Assembly: GCA_022495995.1 (NCBI GenBank)
Contig: JAFEMH010000073.1
Coordinates: forward strand, 340,001-404,000
Direction: 5' to 3'
Source: Adenophora triphylla var. japonica
Lineage: Eukaryota > Streptophyta > Magnoliopsida > Asterales > Campanulaceae
Length of the DNA stretch: 64,000 nucleotides
Both the position numbers and the translations under genes were made by a program. Under the pieces are notes generated by a model, which made no database searches, had not been told where the DNA came from, and was given only the letters and a program-made list of their open reading frames with translations. Shown piece after piece: positions 43,736 through 55,911 of this stretch; within the stretch, counting starts at the first letter, position 1; every line of letters starts with the position of its first letter.

Positions 43736-44449
43736 TGTTGGGATTGGAGCCAAAACCAAGGAGAGGATCAAAACCATGGAGGAGCAGAAAATCGGAGCGG
43801 ACTGTTGAGGTGGGCGACCGCCCATAGAGGAGGTGGGCGACCGCCCAAGTAAACAGATTGACGGGGACGGTTTGGCTGGGGATATTAATTCCTTATGGAA
43901 TTAATTTCTGTAACTTATTAACATTCCTAAATTAAAGTGATACTCCTTCCGTCTCAAGGACTCCGGGTAAATTAGGTTTTGATTAGGAGTAGGTTTTGTA
44001 TCTCTATAAAAATACATTGTGACTACCACCATAATATTTGTACCCAAGAGGAGAAAGTTAGGATATCAAAGGGAGCCACAAAAATAGTGTCTAGGAAGGG
44101 GGGTCGGGGGCCTAGGAGAGCCATGGGGGCGATCCTACAACCCGGCCATGACTGTGTTATTTTGTGCGTTCTTGGAGAGGTGAGATAATATATATGAGAG
44201 ATTGCTCATGGAGAGTTACTATGCTATATCTGTGTGAGTGCATATGTAAAGTTGTAATCCTTCATATATTATTATAGTGATATCCTGGCTTGGTGCCTCC
44301 GGATGTAGCCACGGGTGATGGTGAACCGGGTTAACAAATTATCGGTGTTCTTGTTTTTTCATATTATCATGTGTTGATTTAATTTTTCTCCATGTTGATG
44401 ACTGCTAGTATGGGCTAGTGGATGTGGTGATCCCCTCAATTTCACAACA
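43736..44449 (+). repeat. 5' LTR of the small LTR element
   Basis: 714 bp. Two GGGCGACCGCCC dyads lie at 43812-43823 and 43835-43846. The two LTRs differ at few positions. Confidence 0.9.
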
Positions 44450-44837
44450 ACTGGTATCAGAGCTTTGATTCGAGATCTAGGAGAGATCCAAGGTGAAGAA
44501 AAGAGACAACAGATTTTTTCGTGCAGATTCTTCGTGTGGAAGACGTGCAGGGATCTGAGAGCTTCTAGGGTTTATGGTTGAAGCATGACACGTGCCAAAT
44601 GGGTCTACGATCGTGCGGAAGATCAGTAAGTCTGAAGAGTTCGTTTGTTTCTTATTGAGATCTGCAGAAATTCGAGGTGAAATTTTGGAGATGCAGAGAT
44701 CAAGATGGATCTGGAGATGTTCAAGGGTTTATTGGGGCAGTCAAGGTGGTTGGAGAAAAATATGAAAGAAAAGGAGTCTAAGTCGGAGGAGTTGGTGAGA
44801 TCAAGTAGGAAAATCGTGGAGGAGTTTCTGTTGAGTT

Positions 44838-44944
44838 GGGCGACCGCCCATGGTGGTGGTGGGCGACCGCTCACATGGACAGAAGGTTGGGCTCGTGGGA
44901 AATTCTTCATGGGCGACCGCCCATGGGGTGGTGGGCGACCGCCC
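44838..44944. promoter_or_regulatory. GCGACCGC dyad cluster inside the small LTR element
   Basis: Four sites: 44838-44849, 44861-44872 (one arm base changed), 44911-44922 and 44933-44944. They are arranged as two pairs about 22 bp apart, the same pair spacing as in the LTRs (43812 and 43835). Confidence 0.82.
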
Positions 44945-45000
44945 ACGTGTCGGGAGAGTTTTTCTGCAGCAGATTTTGTTTCCTATTTTGATACAATCTC

Positions 45001-45197
45001 TTTTTTTTTTTTTTCTCTAAAAAGAAGGGGATCAACACATTTCACCGCTCCCCCCTTGATGCACTTCACAGAGGCGCCTAGCTATGCTAGGGAGGACAAT
45101 GTCATTCCCTCTAACCACTGGTGGGGGAATCGAACCCATGACCTCCAGGTTGAAAGCCATGAACTCTAACCTTCAGGGCCGGTTAGACCACGTGGGA
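45001..45197 (-). mobile_element. tRNA-derived SINE
   Basis: The minus strand reads TGGTCTAACCGG (box A-like, 45180-45191), then GGTCATGGGTTCGATTCCCC with box B GGTTCGATTCC (45126-45136), a unique body, and a poly-A end (T run 45001-45014 on the plus strand). The tRNA-like head cannot fold as a full tRNA. No clear target duplication was seen. Confidence 0.72.
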
Positions 45198-45753
45198 AGA
45201 GGAGGACTTCTCGCAAACGACGGATGAGGGGTAAGGAGGATGTTGTACTCTACCGACAACATCAATTTTTCGTTCCGGGTGGGAGCAAGAGGCTTGGAGA
45301 CCGGCCTGTTGGTGTAAAAAGGGGAGAGACATCAATAAACGGTGTGTTAGGGTGGAGAGGTGACAATGTGTAGCTGGCCAGCAAGGAGACAGTCACAAGT
45401 ACCTAACAGAGAGCGAGAAAAAAAAAAGACCACAAGAAGACAATGCAAGAAGCAAGGTGTGTCCGAGTTTCATGGGGAGCATTGCAAGGGAAGTGGATCT
45501 AGGAGGGAGAAGGCGAAATTAGTCTTGCAAATAAATCAAGGTAGAAGTTGATTTGGGGAGGCAAGAAGGATCTAACACGGAGAGGTTGAAGCGTCACTTG
45601 GTTTCAACTCGCCTTATTACTTGGGCGTGGAGGCTCATGGTGGAGGAGCATGGAGGCTCAACATGGTGGTGTAAAATATTTGGTGGATCATTCTCAGGTG
45701 GGAGTATGATGGGAGCATGTCACAATGGTGGTTTATGTCTCCAGGTGGGAGAT

Positions 45754-46466
45754 TGTTGGGATTGGAGCCAAAACCAAGGAGAGGATCAAAACCATGGAGA
45801 AGCAGAAAATCGGAGCGGACTGTTGAGGTGGGCGACCGCCCATAGAGGAGGTGGGCGACCGCCCAAGTAAACAGATTGACGGGGACGGTTTGGCTGGGGA
45901 TATTAATTCCTTATGGAATTAATTTCTGTAACTTATTAACATTCCTAAATTAAAGTGATACTCCTTCCGTCTCAAGGACTCCAGGTAAATTAGGTTTTGA
46001 TTAGGAGTAGGTTTTGTATCTCTATAAAAATACATTGTGACTACCACCATAATATTTGTACCCAAGAGGAGAAAGTTAGGATATCAAAGGGAGCCACAAA
46101 ATAGTGTCTAGGAAGGGGGGTCGGGGGCCTAGGAGAGCCATGGGGGCGATCCTACAACCCGGCCATGACTGTGTTATTTTGTGCGTTCTTGAAGAGGTGA
46201 GATAATATATATGAGAGATTGCTCATGGAGAGTTACTATGCTATATCTGTGTGAGTGCATATGTAAAGTTGTAATCCTTCATATATTATTATAGTGATAT
46301 CCTGGCTTGGTGCCTCCGGATGTAGCCACGGGTGATGGTGAACCGGGTTAACAAATTATCGGTGTTCTTGTTCTTTCATATTATCATGTGTTGATTTAAT
46401 TTTTCTCCATGTTGATGACTGCTAGTATGGGCTAGTGGATGTGGTGATCCCCTCAATTTCACAACA
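45754..46466 (+). repeat. 3' LTR of the small LTR element
   Basis: 713 bp, with dyads at about 45830-45864. Confidence 0.9.
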
Positions 46467-46907
46467 AAAGTGTCTCAAAATTGTTCAAAAATGTTAAACT
46501 TTAACGGAACATGGTGGCATGAAGATTGCTCAACATTGTTCAAAAATGCATGTGAATTACAACACACGGTATTTGGGCAAGTAAGCATCCCAATAATGTC
46601 CGAGTTAACCAAACTCATATGCATATCAGACCAAAAACGAAAAAAGGAGAACAGAGTAATACCTGGTACATAAAACCAAATCGACTCGAATTTCTGGAAA
46701 ACAAAATTTTAAATATTTATGATGTTGGAAAAACGATAGAAGAAAAAGAAAATTAAGGGATTTACCTTTGATGTAAACAAAGCCCTTGCTTCTGCACACA
46801 TCTTCCTCGAATGAACTGTTGATCGCAAAAAGGACAACAGTCAAGGCGGAAGAGAAAGGCGGAGGCGACGATGGCGGTGGCAATGTAGCAGAGGGCGTGG
46901 TTGTTTT
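46467..46907 (-). other. Exon-like segment of unknown origin
   Basis: The minus strand reads a proline/serine-rich start, then SALTVVLFAINSSFEEDVCR, SKGFVYIK and a GT donor at about 46765. It may be a captured first exon. I do not recognise the protein. It ends where the dispersed repeat resumes. Confidence 0.3.
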
Positions 46908-47396
46908 GGGATGGATGAGCAATTGAAATATTGTTCTAGGTTAACTTTTCAAAAATAGAAATGGATTACTTTTTGGGACCAAGGAAATGAAATATATTCC
47001 CGATCTTTCAAAGAAAAAGAAAACGATGTGCACAAGACAGTTCCAAATAGAACTACTTTCTAGAATGTTATGTTAAATATAAAGGAAATAAAAAAGGCCA
47101 AGTAGAAAACCTAGGAGAACAATTATAACCCCCCCCCCCCACCCCAACAACAACAAATCCCACATTAAAAAATAAAGTTACAAATTTTATACCTCTGATT
47201 TGTCCCATACAAAAAAGTTAGTGCAATATTATAAATGAAACAGTACAATACTAAAAAGTTTGAGTTGAAAAATGGTTTCTTCATACATTCATTTTGAGAC
47301 GGACGGACGGAGTAGTAATTTATAACAATGAGTTTAATATGCCTGCCAAAGTGAGAAACAACATGCCTTGAAGTATCATTATAGAAATGAGTTATG

Positions 47397-48690
47397 TGGT
47401 AGTATTTAAGCAACCAGAGTCTTTTCTTCTTAAATGTGGGTGTTAGAAGGTCGCGGTCCATGCCGAACAGCACGGGGACAAGGTGAATAGCTTTGATGAA
47501 TTCAAAGCCTTCAACTGCCAATGCCAACAAGAAAGCTAACTTACCTTTTTCTCATTTTCAATCTTTGTAAGCGATCCGAGTATGTACTCTTTCACCTTTG
47601 GGATATTCACACAGTGATACATCATTCTCTAACGTTCAAGAGCTTGCTTATTTGCGTTCGCAGCAGAAACAAGAAAAGACTTGAAGCTATTTCCATATGC
47701 CCATATCCATTATTGATATTATTATTTTTCAATATCAGAGAAATTAGAACAAAGAGATTTTGGTTCCGGAAAAGTCCTTATAATATAGGGTGAGTGACAG
47801 GGAAGTTCTAAAAAATATCATAAATGCCCGAGAATATAATACTGCATACAATATTTCTTTAATAAAGCATGCAGTATTATATACTATTTCATAAGAACTT
47901 CTGGGTCATTTCAATTTAATAAGGAACTTGAGGGAAAGTGATTTGTCCCAAAATGAACTTTCGAGTCAAATTCTCTATAATATACTCCCTTCGTCCCAAT
48001 TCAAACTACAAGTTTTGGGTTAGGCACGGGAATTAAGTATAAGTGATAGTGGAGTGGGTGTTGTATGAAAAAGTGGGTATGAGAGAGAAAGTGGAGTGGG
48101 AAATAGTAAATGGAAAGTAGTTGCGAGAGTGAAAGTAAATCTCATTGAATAAAGGAGTATTATAAATTTTCCATTTTAGAAAGTGTGTAGTTTCAATTGG
48201 GAAACCCTTTTGGTTAAAATGTGTAGTTTCAATTGGGACAGAGGGAATATGTGCACAAATTTGTTAGAATGCATACTGAGACACAAGACCAGGAACAAGT
48301 CCGTTAACATTCTCCAGGTTTTTTCAACTGCCACATATTCTCCTTGCGATAGCTTACAGATGTTCTTCTTCCGGTTAATAATTTTCAGGCTTCCATTTGA
48401 TTGCCACTCAACAACATCCCCTGAAGTGGAAGCTTAGCAAGAGACCCATACAGATATGGTTAATGAGTGGGCTTAAAACCAATTAAAAGACCATGTGAAG
48501 AAACAAACCTGTGTGAAACCACCCCTCAACCAAAACCTCATTAGTGAGGTCTTCGCGTTTGCAATACCTTGAGAATAAGGAATATCCCATTTCAGGAACA
48601 GATTCTAAGCGTGCATCTAAATTTGTTACATGAGGGTCCACTGTACCAGCATATCCATTTCATTTGGTAGAGTGACAAACGATATAGCGC
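47397..48690 (-). pseudogene. Long-chain acyl-CoA synthetase, 3' half, copy L1
   Basis: LACS enzymes join CoA to fatty acids. Minus-strand exons are in protein order: 48509-48690 (PNEMDMLVQ..., RLESVPEMGY, KREDLTNEVLVEGWFHT-like), about 48278-48430 (VVEWQSNGSLKIINRKKNIC, KLSQGEYVAVE), 47545-47640 (KVKEYILGSLTKIENEKK before a GTAAGT donor) and 47397-47514 (EGFEFIKAIHLVPVLFGMDR, DLLTPTFKKKRLWLLKYYH). KIINRKKN-KLSQGEYVA is the AMP-binding signature near the C-terminus. Two extra A bases after AVE break the frame, a stop lies in the first exon, and about 15 residues expected after PEMGY are missing. A MITE sits in an intron. Confidence 0.87.
47985..48247. mobile_element. Stowaway-like MITE in the LACS fragment
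   Basis: TA-flanked. It starts CTCCCTTCGTCCCAATTCAA and ends GTTTCAATTGGGACAGAGGG. It is absent from LACS copy L2. Confidence 0.8.
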
Positions 48691-49800
48691 GTCTATCATG
48701 TCAGACCTATATTGAAGCGACAAAAACAAATATCAAAAAAGAAAAATAAGCACCCTTGATCAAGTAATGATGATATATTCTACGACTCAAAATTCAAGCA
48801 GTAGATTATTGAGAATTTAGGATATTATGGGGATACAAACACGAAATACCAAGGAGTATATAGTGTTAATACCATATCCTTGTAGGACATGAGACCATGT
48901 CGCTTCTACAAGAGAAACTAAAAAGAAAAAGAAAAAGAAAAATTGAGCACAAATTCTAAATTCAGATTAAATGATAACAAATTGGTCTCTAATTGGACAA
49001 CAAAAATATTGCGCCTCCATTCCGACAATCATTAACAAATGGCAATATGGGGGTTAATTTTGTGATAGGTTTGACTACTTTGTTAAAAACAGAACGATGT
49101 TCCTCAAGGTAGAAAATAAGGCTTAAAAAAGGAGATATTTAATATCAATCACTAATATATTTCTACCCTGATTTTCTACCCTGATTTCCTTGAGAACCTT
49201 GAATTTCTACACTGATTTCCAAGTGTTCCCTCTCCTCCATAAATGTTATGAATCCTTAAAACGAAATAGATGAACAACAAAATGTTTATGACCATATATA
49301 TAAGAGAACAAAGGACTACGCAATAAGGTAGCACAACGAGAGAGTGGCTAAGTTTGATACAGCCAAACTACTTAACTTAGAGAAGAACAACAAATAAACT
49401 AGTATGAAAAGCAAAAATCAAGAATGAGCCCATTTCATAATGATTGGCAGAAAATCTTAGCAGCCTTGAAAAGCACTGTAACTATTTCCAAATTAAATAT
49501 TTATTTTTTGCCAGTACTGTTAATTCTGAGAAAAGTAATAGAACAACAGGTTGTTCAAAAACCTAATAAGGTAGGGAGTATTTATTGACTTAACTCTCAC
49601 CACAATACTTTGGATCTTCACTAGCTATTTTATTATTGCACCAAGAAATGACTACAAAACTAAATGCATGTTATACATACTTGATTTTAAAAGAGTGATA
49701 TACCAGAGAATGAAAGTAAGAGGATCGAAACAACTGCAGGGAAATTTAGACTAGAAAATTCAAAGAAGAAACAATTAAGGCATTAGTGATTCCTGCTAAT
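48691..49800. repeat. Duplicated flank of the LACS fragment and spacer
   Basis: 48691-48850 matches about 53930-54060, and 48957-49155 matches 1-200. 49160-49800 is AT-rich without recognisable genes. Confidence 0.55.
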
Positions 49801-50290
49801 GATCACTCTAATCTGTTTCCATTGACGTGTTTGGTTCACTTTTGGCAAAATTTTCCATTCCAAAGGAATGGCCAATTCCACCATTTAAAGAAATTTATCA
49901 TTCCTTCCCAAATTGGATGGAATGATGAATTCCATTCCATTGGAATGAATTGAACAAAATATTATGACCAAAATACCCCTCCCCACCCCACCCCCTACCC
50001 CCCTGGGGTCAAAAAATAAAATAAAATTTAAATTTAGTTTTAACAATTCCCACCTCACTCACTACCCCCACCCCTACCCACCCACACCCCCCCCATCGGG
50101 TAAAAAAAAATAAAATTAATAATTTTAAATTTAGTTTTAACAATCCCCACCTCACTCACTACCCCCCACCCCCCCCACCCGGGTCAAAAAAAAATTAAAC
50201 ATTTTAAATTTATTTTTAACCACCCCAGCCCCACCCCTATCCCGCCCCACCCCTGCTCAATATAAATGGAAATGTCAAAAAAAAAAAAAA
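49801..50290. repeat. MITE-like inverted segment and C-rich low-complexity tract
   Basis: 49845-49950 contains facing copies of ttccattccaaaggaatgg and ggaatgatgaattccattcc, near a gtgtttggtt motif typical of hAT or Tourist-type MITE ends. 49970-50250 has three irregular repeats of C-rich sequence (accccacccctaccc) alternating with aaaataaaatttaaatttag. No gene. Confidence 0.5.
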
Positions 50291-51378
50291 AGACACTAAT
50301 CTGACCTTTGAAGGTGTTGAGTTGAAACCAGCATCAGTATCTGCAATCCAAACAAAGCAAACACGTGAAAGCAGAAATTCCAAAAAAAAATCTAGCACAC
50401 ATTTTTAAAAGGACAAAATGGATATGGAGGGGGGGCACAGATCCGTTTGCAACTGATTTGGAAATATCATCTCAAGAGTGAGCTCGTTGCCTAAGTTATT
50501 CGGGTGTCATCTCAAAACTCTGTTTCACAATATACCTCTCAATCAGGTAATACCTGTTATCTAAGAAACATAAAATCTTATTGTTATTCAAACCGAGCAT
50601 ATGCAAAGTTACAAGAAAGAAAGATTAGGATTGTAATTGAAAACTAACCACATCAAATCCCAACTCTGAGCACTAACTTGCACTCAGTATCTCAATTAGG
50701 ATGGAGATTTTTGACTTCATTCTCAAGTAGACTATTCCATTCCGCACTTTCCATAGCAAGCCACTGAAGGATATCAAACATAATGTTGTAATTTCTCGTA
50801 ATTACTTTAACAAGAGCGTATATATGTTAAATAATGACAAGATGTGGGACAAACAACCTCAATACGAATCCCAAGTCGATTAGAACACTTGTGATATTTT
50901 AGGGTATTTGATGTAGTTTCGACTCAGTTGGGTGCATCTTATATCTTAATTTGTAATCAAGGTGAGATAATGGATGATGTAGTTTTGACTCAGTTAGGTG
51001 CATCGTTCCATGTCTCACATGTTTGAAAAAGGTTTTGACTTAATTGGTGCTTTCAAATGAGATTTGACCCAAGGCATAGATGAGATTTAAAACATGTTTT
51101 TGACATATGATGTCTAAGGAAATCTCATAAAAGGTCTAAGAGTCATATAGTGATATGATTGATGTTTCTGCCTAAATAGCTTGATTTCGGACATTGACTC
51201 AGTTAAACCAAAATCAAGTGAAATATGGATCTTAGCCTACTATGATTATATGATACATGTTTGTATTTGAAGGTGTATAATTTAGTGGGAGTATTTATGA
51301 AATACGTTATTTGCTCTTAGATGATAAATGTGTTGATATTGATATATGTTTATATTGTTTGCATATTTTATTGTAGAA
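50291..51378. other. Spacer leading into the copia fragment
   Basis: No coding signal. At 50909 and 50977 the phrase tagtttcgactcagttgggt or a near-copy appears twice; this and the downstream leader may be the remains of the copia LTR and untranslated leader, but no LTR pair is present. Confidence 0.35.
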
Positions 51379-52764
51379 TGGCTACACACAATAATCAACC
51401 CCTGTCACTGCGATCAGTCCTTGAGAAGGACAAGCTTGAGGAGAACGGTACAAACTAATCTGATTGGATCAGAAGCCTTAAAATTGTTCTAAAGCAAGAG
51501 AAGAAACTGTACGTTCTCAATGAACCCATTCCACCTCAACCTGTTCCAAATGCTTCTAGGGCTGATAGGGATGCACATATGAAACATAATGATAATTCTA
51601 CAGATGTTGCATGCCTTATGCAAGTCACTATGTCTAAGGCTCTTCAGAAGGACCTTGAGCACATAGACGTAGCATTTGATCTTGCTGAGCGCTTAAAGGA
51701 AATGTTCCAAGTGCAAGCAATGCAAGATGCAAGAAGGGCAATCGGTGGGAGCTCATGTCCTTAAGATGAAGGGTTACATTGAGCGTCTTGATAGGCTTGA
51801 AAATCCGTTGAGTTTGGAACTCGCCACGGATTTGATATTGAATTCATTGCCTGAAAGTTATAGTCATTTTATTATGCACTATCACGTGACTGGCATGGAT
51901 AAGAATCTCTCGAAATTGCATGCGATGCTTAAGACCGCAGAGATGAATATCAAGAAGCCTAAAACCGATACTGTGTTAATGGTTAACAAAGGCAAAGAGT
52001 TCAAGAAGGATAACAAAGGTAAAGCAAGTGTTGCTAAACCTAAGGCAAAAGTTGCCGATGCCAAAGAGGCTCGCAAGGCATCTCAAAAGGATGCGGTTTG
52101 CTACCATTGCCAAAAGGTTGGTCATTGGAAGCGCAACTGCAAGGCTTACAAGAAAGGCCTAAAGGCGAAGAAGGGCAATACGATTGCTGCTGCTTCAGGT
52201 ATTTATATGATAGATATTTTTCTTTCTGTTTCTAGTTCATGGGTATTAGATACCAGATGTGGATCTCACATTTGTTTAAATGTGCAGGGACCGAGAAATA
52301 GGAAGCTACTCAAACAAGGTGAAGTTGACCTTCGTGTTGGGAATGGAGCAAGAGTTGTTGCATTAGCCGTAGAGACATATGATGTAACTTTACCTAGTGG
52401 CTTAGTACTTGTTTTGAACAATGGTTACTATGTTCCGGATTTGAGTAGGAATATTATTTCTGTTTCTTGTTTGGATAATGAGGGGTATAATTTTTTTATT
52501 GCGAATAAGAAGTTTTATATTTATTTAAATAATATGCTTTATGGTATTGCAAATTCATTTAATGGCCTTTATGTTCTTGATGTTGATGAGAAACAAAATA
52601 GTGTTGAAAATGTTTATCATGTGGATAAGAAGTCTAAACCGAATGACGTGAACAACTCGTTCATGTGGCATTGTCGGCTTGGTCATATAAACGAGAAACG
52701 CATTTCTAAACTCCACAAGGATGGAATGTTAGACTCACATGATTATGAATCATATGAGATATGA
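51379..52764 (+). pseudogene. Ty1/copia gag-protease fragment
   Basis: It starts MATHNNQPLSLRSVLEKDKL. A stop interrupts the frame at 51459-51461, before SDWIRSLKIVLKQEK. A deletion with frame change follows QAMQDAR at about 51730. The rest is open: GAHVLKMKGYIERLDRLENP, the zinc knuckle CYHCQKVGHWKRNC (CX2CX4HX4C), the protease site WVLDTRCGSHIC, where DTG has become DTR, and the pre-integrase motif WHCRLGHINEKRISKLHKDG. It ends shortly after DSHDYESYEI. Integrase, reverse transcriptase and RNase H are absent and there are no LTRs, so it is a truncated and inactive copy. Confidence 0.9.
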
Positions 52765-52799
52765 AAAACTCCACAAATATGGAATGTTAGACTCACATG
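52710..52799. repeat. Short direct repeat at the copia fragment edge
   Basis: ctccacaaggatggaatgtt and ctccacaaatatggaatgtt, each continuing agactcacatg, lie 58 bp apart. It marks the point where the copia fragment joins the dispersed repeat (52836 on, matching 541 on). Confidence 0.7.
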
Positions 52800-52835
52800 G
52801 ACAAGTAACTAACGAAAAAGAAACACAATTTATCA

Positions 52836-53431
52836 ATGTGTTAAGTTGCATGGACAAAGTATCTAAAACTCATCCAAATTCATCATTTTAAACTTCATAG
52901 TAATAGAATTCTGCACTGACATGGACTCCGATGGCGCCTTTCAATTATTTTACCAATAAATATATGTACAAAACATAAATAAAATTAATCAAGGGTACAA
53001 ATACGTCCGGGTCACATTGGATGGACCTCGTCGATAATAATGAAGTAAATAAATTAGAGGCAAGGTATTAGTCTCCATCCTTGTACATTGTCAATGACAT
53101 TCTGTATGTATGATGAAGCAAAACCGATTAGAAAGAGGCCATTGATAGTTATCTCAATTTTCTTCCGGCCATTTTAAAGTTAAATGAAATGAACTAATGA
53201 TTATCCCTCCATCCTAAAGGGTATTTATGTACATTTTCACTAAAAAATGATTAAATTGTCCCTAAAAGTATTAAAGTAGACATTTATTTTGGGCTGGATG
53301 AGCAATTGAAATATTGTTCTAGGTTAACTTTTCAAAAATAGAAGTGGATTATTTTTTGGGACCAAGGAAGTGAAATATGTTCTCGATATTTAAAAGGAAA
53401 AGAGAAAGATGTGCAAGACAGTTCCAAAGAG
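52836..53431. repeat. Duplicated non-coding segment
   Basis: It matches 541-1040, and its right part also matches 46908-47050. Confidence 0.65.
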
Positions 53432-53920
53432 AACTACTCAGTCTCCGAGTATGTACTCTTTTAACCTTGGGATTTTCACACAGTGATACATCATTCTCTT
53501 ATGTTCAACAACTTGCTTATTTGGGTTCGCAACAAAACAAAAACAAGAAAAGACTCGACGTTATTTCCATATACCCATATCCATTATTGAAAGATTTTTT
53601 TTGGCTATACAAGAGAAAGTAGAACAATAGCAAATAAAGAGATTTTGGTTCCAGCAAAGTCCTTACAATATAGATACATTTAATGAGTGAGATTAAAACC
53701 AATTAAAAGACTCTGAAGAAACAAACCTGTGTGGAGCCACCAATCAACCAAAACCTCATTAGTGAGGTCATCGCGTTTGAAATACCCTAAGAGTAAGGAA
53801 TATCCCATTTCAGGAACAGATTCTAAGCGTGCATCTAAATTTGGTACAGGAAGGCCCACTGTACCCAGCATATCCATTTCATTTGGTAGAGAGACAAACG
53901 ATCTAGCCCAGCTCTGTTAG
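53432..53920 (-). pseudogene. Long-chain acyl-CoA synthetase fragment, copy L2
   Basis: The minus strand reads FVSLPNEMDMLGTVGLPVPN, LDARLESVPEMGYSLLLGYF, KRDDLTNEVLVDWWLHTG (about 53727-53900). 53432-53510 has the LCENPKVK-EY segment with a shifted frame. The open stretch is better preserved than in L1, but the same residues expected between PEMGY and GYFKR are missing. The later exons seen in L1 (EWQSNGSLKII and the C-terminus) are absent, so 47.4-48.4 kb has no counterpart here. Confidence 0.83.
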
Positions 53921-54063
53921 GCCTATATTGTAGTGACAGAAACAAAAATCAAAAAAGAAAAATAAGCTCCTATGATCAAGTAATGATGATTCTACGACTC
54001 AAAAATTTAAGCCATAGATTATTGAGAATTTAGGATATTATGGGGATAGAAACATGAAATACC

Positions 54064-55280
54064 TAGTTACTAACCAGTATAGTAACGTAATGTTAACGAA
54101 ATGCCAATTAACCATCAGCTTATTTAGCTAGTTATGCAGTAGAAGCAGAGGCACAATATCAGAAAACAAATGAAGAAAACCAAATGCTGAAACGAGTAAA
54201 AACAGAAATTGAGACACCTGGCACTGCTACAGAACGAACTCCAGGTACCATACATGTAGCAATGAAGAGGATGCACCCAAGCATGCAATTTGATAAACAC
54301 AGATCAACAAGGAACACCAATGTTGCTTCTGCACAAGATAAAACACACAAACACTTGAACAGTAATATAATTGCAGAAATTTTCTTACAGTGTCTGCAAC
54401 ATTACACACGAAGACAAAGCGCACCTTTAGACAGGAAGTTAAAGTGTCTGTGAAAAGCGCATACACCAACTTACAAAGTCTTAAGAGTCAGAAAAAATCT
54501 CCTATGTAATTGAAGAAAGAAAGGAGGGGGGATAGGAGGATGGAACTGAAACAACTTCATATTAATCAAACTTTTACATTGTAATGTTCAATAATTGCAA
54601 AGAGGGATTAACTGCGAAGCAGTGGTGTGTGAAGTACCTGAGGCTCCACGAATACAACTATCGGCATCAGCATTCACCACAGTTGAGGTATCAATATCAC
54701 CAATCCCGGTGCTGGGGAAAAAGAGATGAGAGAATCAGGAAGATTTCAGACAAGCAACAATATAGTGACCAACAATTACCACACCACACCATCAAAGGAT
54801 CGGCAACTTTAAGTGATCAACATTACAAGGAAGTTTTATTTGATGGGTGGCACTATTTGCATCCATCCCTTTTCTATGTACACCCACATTTCTTAATAAA
54901 TGTATAGTAGCATTGTTCATACATGGACATTTGAGGTGCAGTAAGACGCATCTTTGGAGAAGAAATGATGAAGAGAGTTTGGTAAATGTTGTCCAAATTT
55001 AGTGTCTTCATCCAACTCCCTTCATCATTTCCTCTCTGAAATTGCAGCATTAATCAAAAACTAACATTCAAATGGGATAAGCAACTAAGAAAGTATCGAG
55101 GATAGCAATAACTGCTCCGCGGCCATCGAATTCAGGGTGAGCTTCAATGAACCAATCAGCGTCCATCTCCTTCTTTGGCATGAGCGACGCTACAACTGAA
55201 ATCATTATAATCTAATTACAGCTCTTGTGTGTGTAAGTAGTGATTTACTCGAGAGGGGGGAGGAGAAAGCAAGATAGGGG

Positions 55281-55322
<42 letters not shown>

Positions 55323-55911
55323 TAACCCACTTGATTTGCCAGCTTGTTTGTTGATACTTACTTATAAATGAAAGGATGGAAAATCACAAGACTTTTGAAA
55401 GTATTCATATGCTTCGTAACAAGGTTTACAATGAAAATATTAACCATACCAATATTTCTAGTGCTTAATGAAGAAACTCTAATTAAGATAAATGACTAGT
55501 CAGCTTGAATAAGGCCTTCTCCAACAGACAACATATCTTTTAGGCAAACAATCAATAGGAATACAGGTATTCTCAAGAGCCTTTCTTACATTGTATGAGC
55601 TCACAGTGATTCCCTCGGCCTACAAGATAAGTCACTGGTGACTGTCATACAAGAAAAGAGAGTCAATATATGGTTTTAGGATGGGAAACAGAAGGAAAAG
55701 CATAATTCAATACCCATCAAAAATTGTAAATTTGTTATTAATAAACTATAAATAGTACTATCAAAAATATTTTTTAAAATTTCATTGTAATAAAATAAAA
55801 AAACTCATCCCATAAACAAGTGACATTAGATGTTCGTCCTGCATACATAAGTCATCTAAAATAGTTATTTTAACATGAACTAGAAACCTAAAGAGACTGC
55901 AAGCTTTCATG
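54064..55911 (-). pseudogene. TPP2: Tripeptidyl-peptidase II fragment, copy C
   Basis: Nearly identical to 1731-3600 (copy A1). Exons on the minus strand: the AEG exon near 55510-55619, the N-terminal MPKKE exon near 55097-55198 (with D to M at one codon, gtccat for gtcgat), and the STVV exon near 54638-54711. It lacks the same two segments as A1 (the GQDPVAAGLQ exon and the GDWHVG stretch), so those losses came before the duplication. It is cut at 55911 by the gypsy element and continues as copy D at 61286. Confidence 0.8.
55907..55911. repeat. Target-site duplication of the gypsy element (left)
   Basis: TCATG, identical to 61286-61290. Confidence 0.88.

Larger units (their letters stand above)
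43736..46466 (+). mobile_element. Small non-autonomous LTR retrotransposon
   Basis: LTRs of 713-714 bp start TGTTGGGATTGGAGCC and end CCTCAATTTCACAACA. The primer site TGGTATCAGAGC (44452-44463) is a perfect tRNA-iMet match. The purine tract AGGTGGGAGA before the 3' LTR, with the TGTTGGG start, is typical of Ty1/copia-related elements. Target duplications are GAAGT at the left and AAAGT at the right, one base apart. The 1.3-kb interior has no gag or pol domain, only a short charged frame (from 44705) and a SINE. It is a TRIM/LARD-like element, or an internal-deletion derivative of a larger copia element. Confidence 0.85.

Noticed and set aside
45120..45195. Possible tRNA gene on the minus strand
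   Set aside because: Box A and box B are present, but the stems do not form a cloverleaf and a poly-A tail follows, so it is a SINE head.
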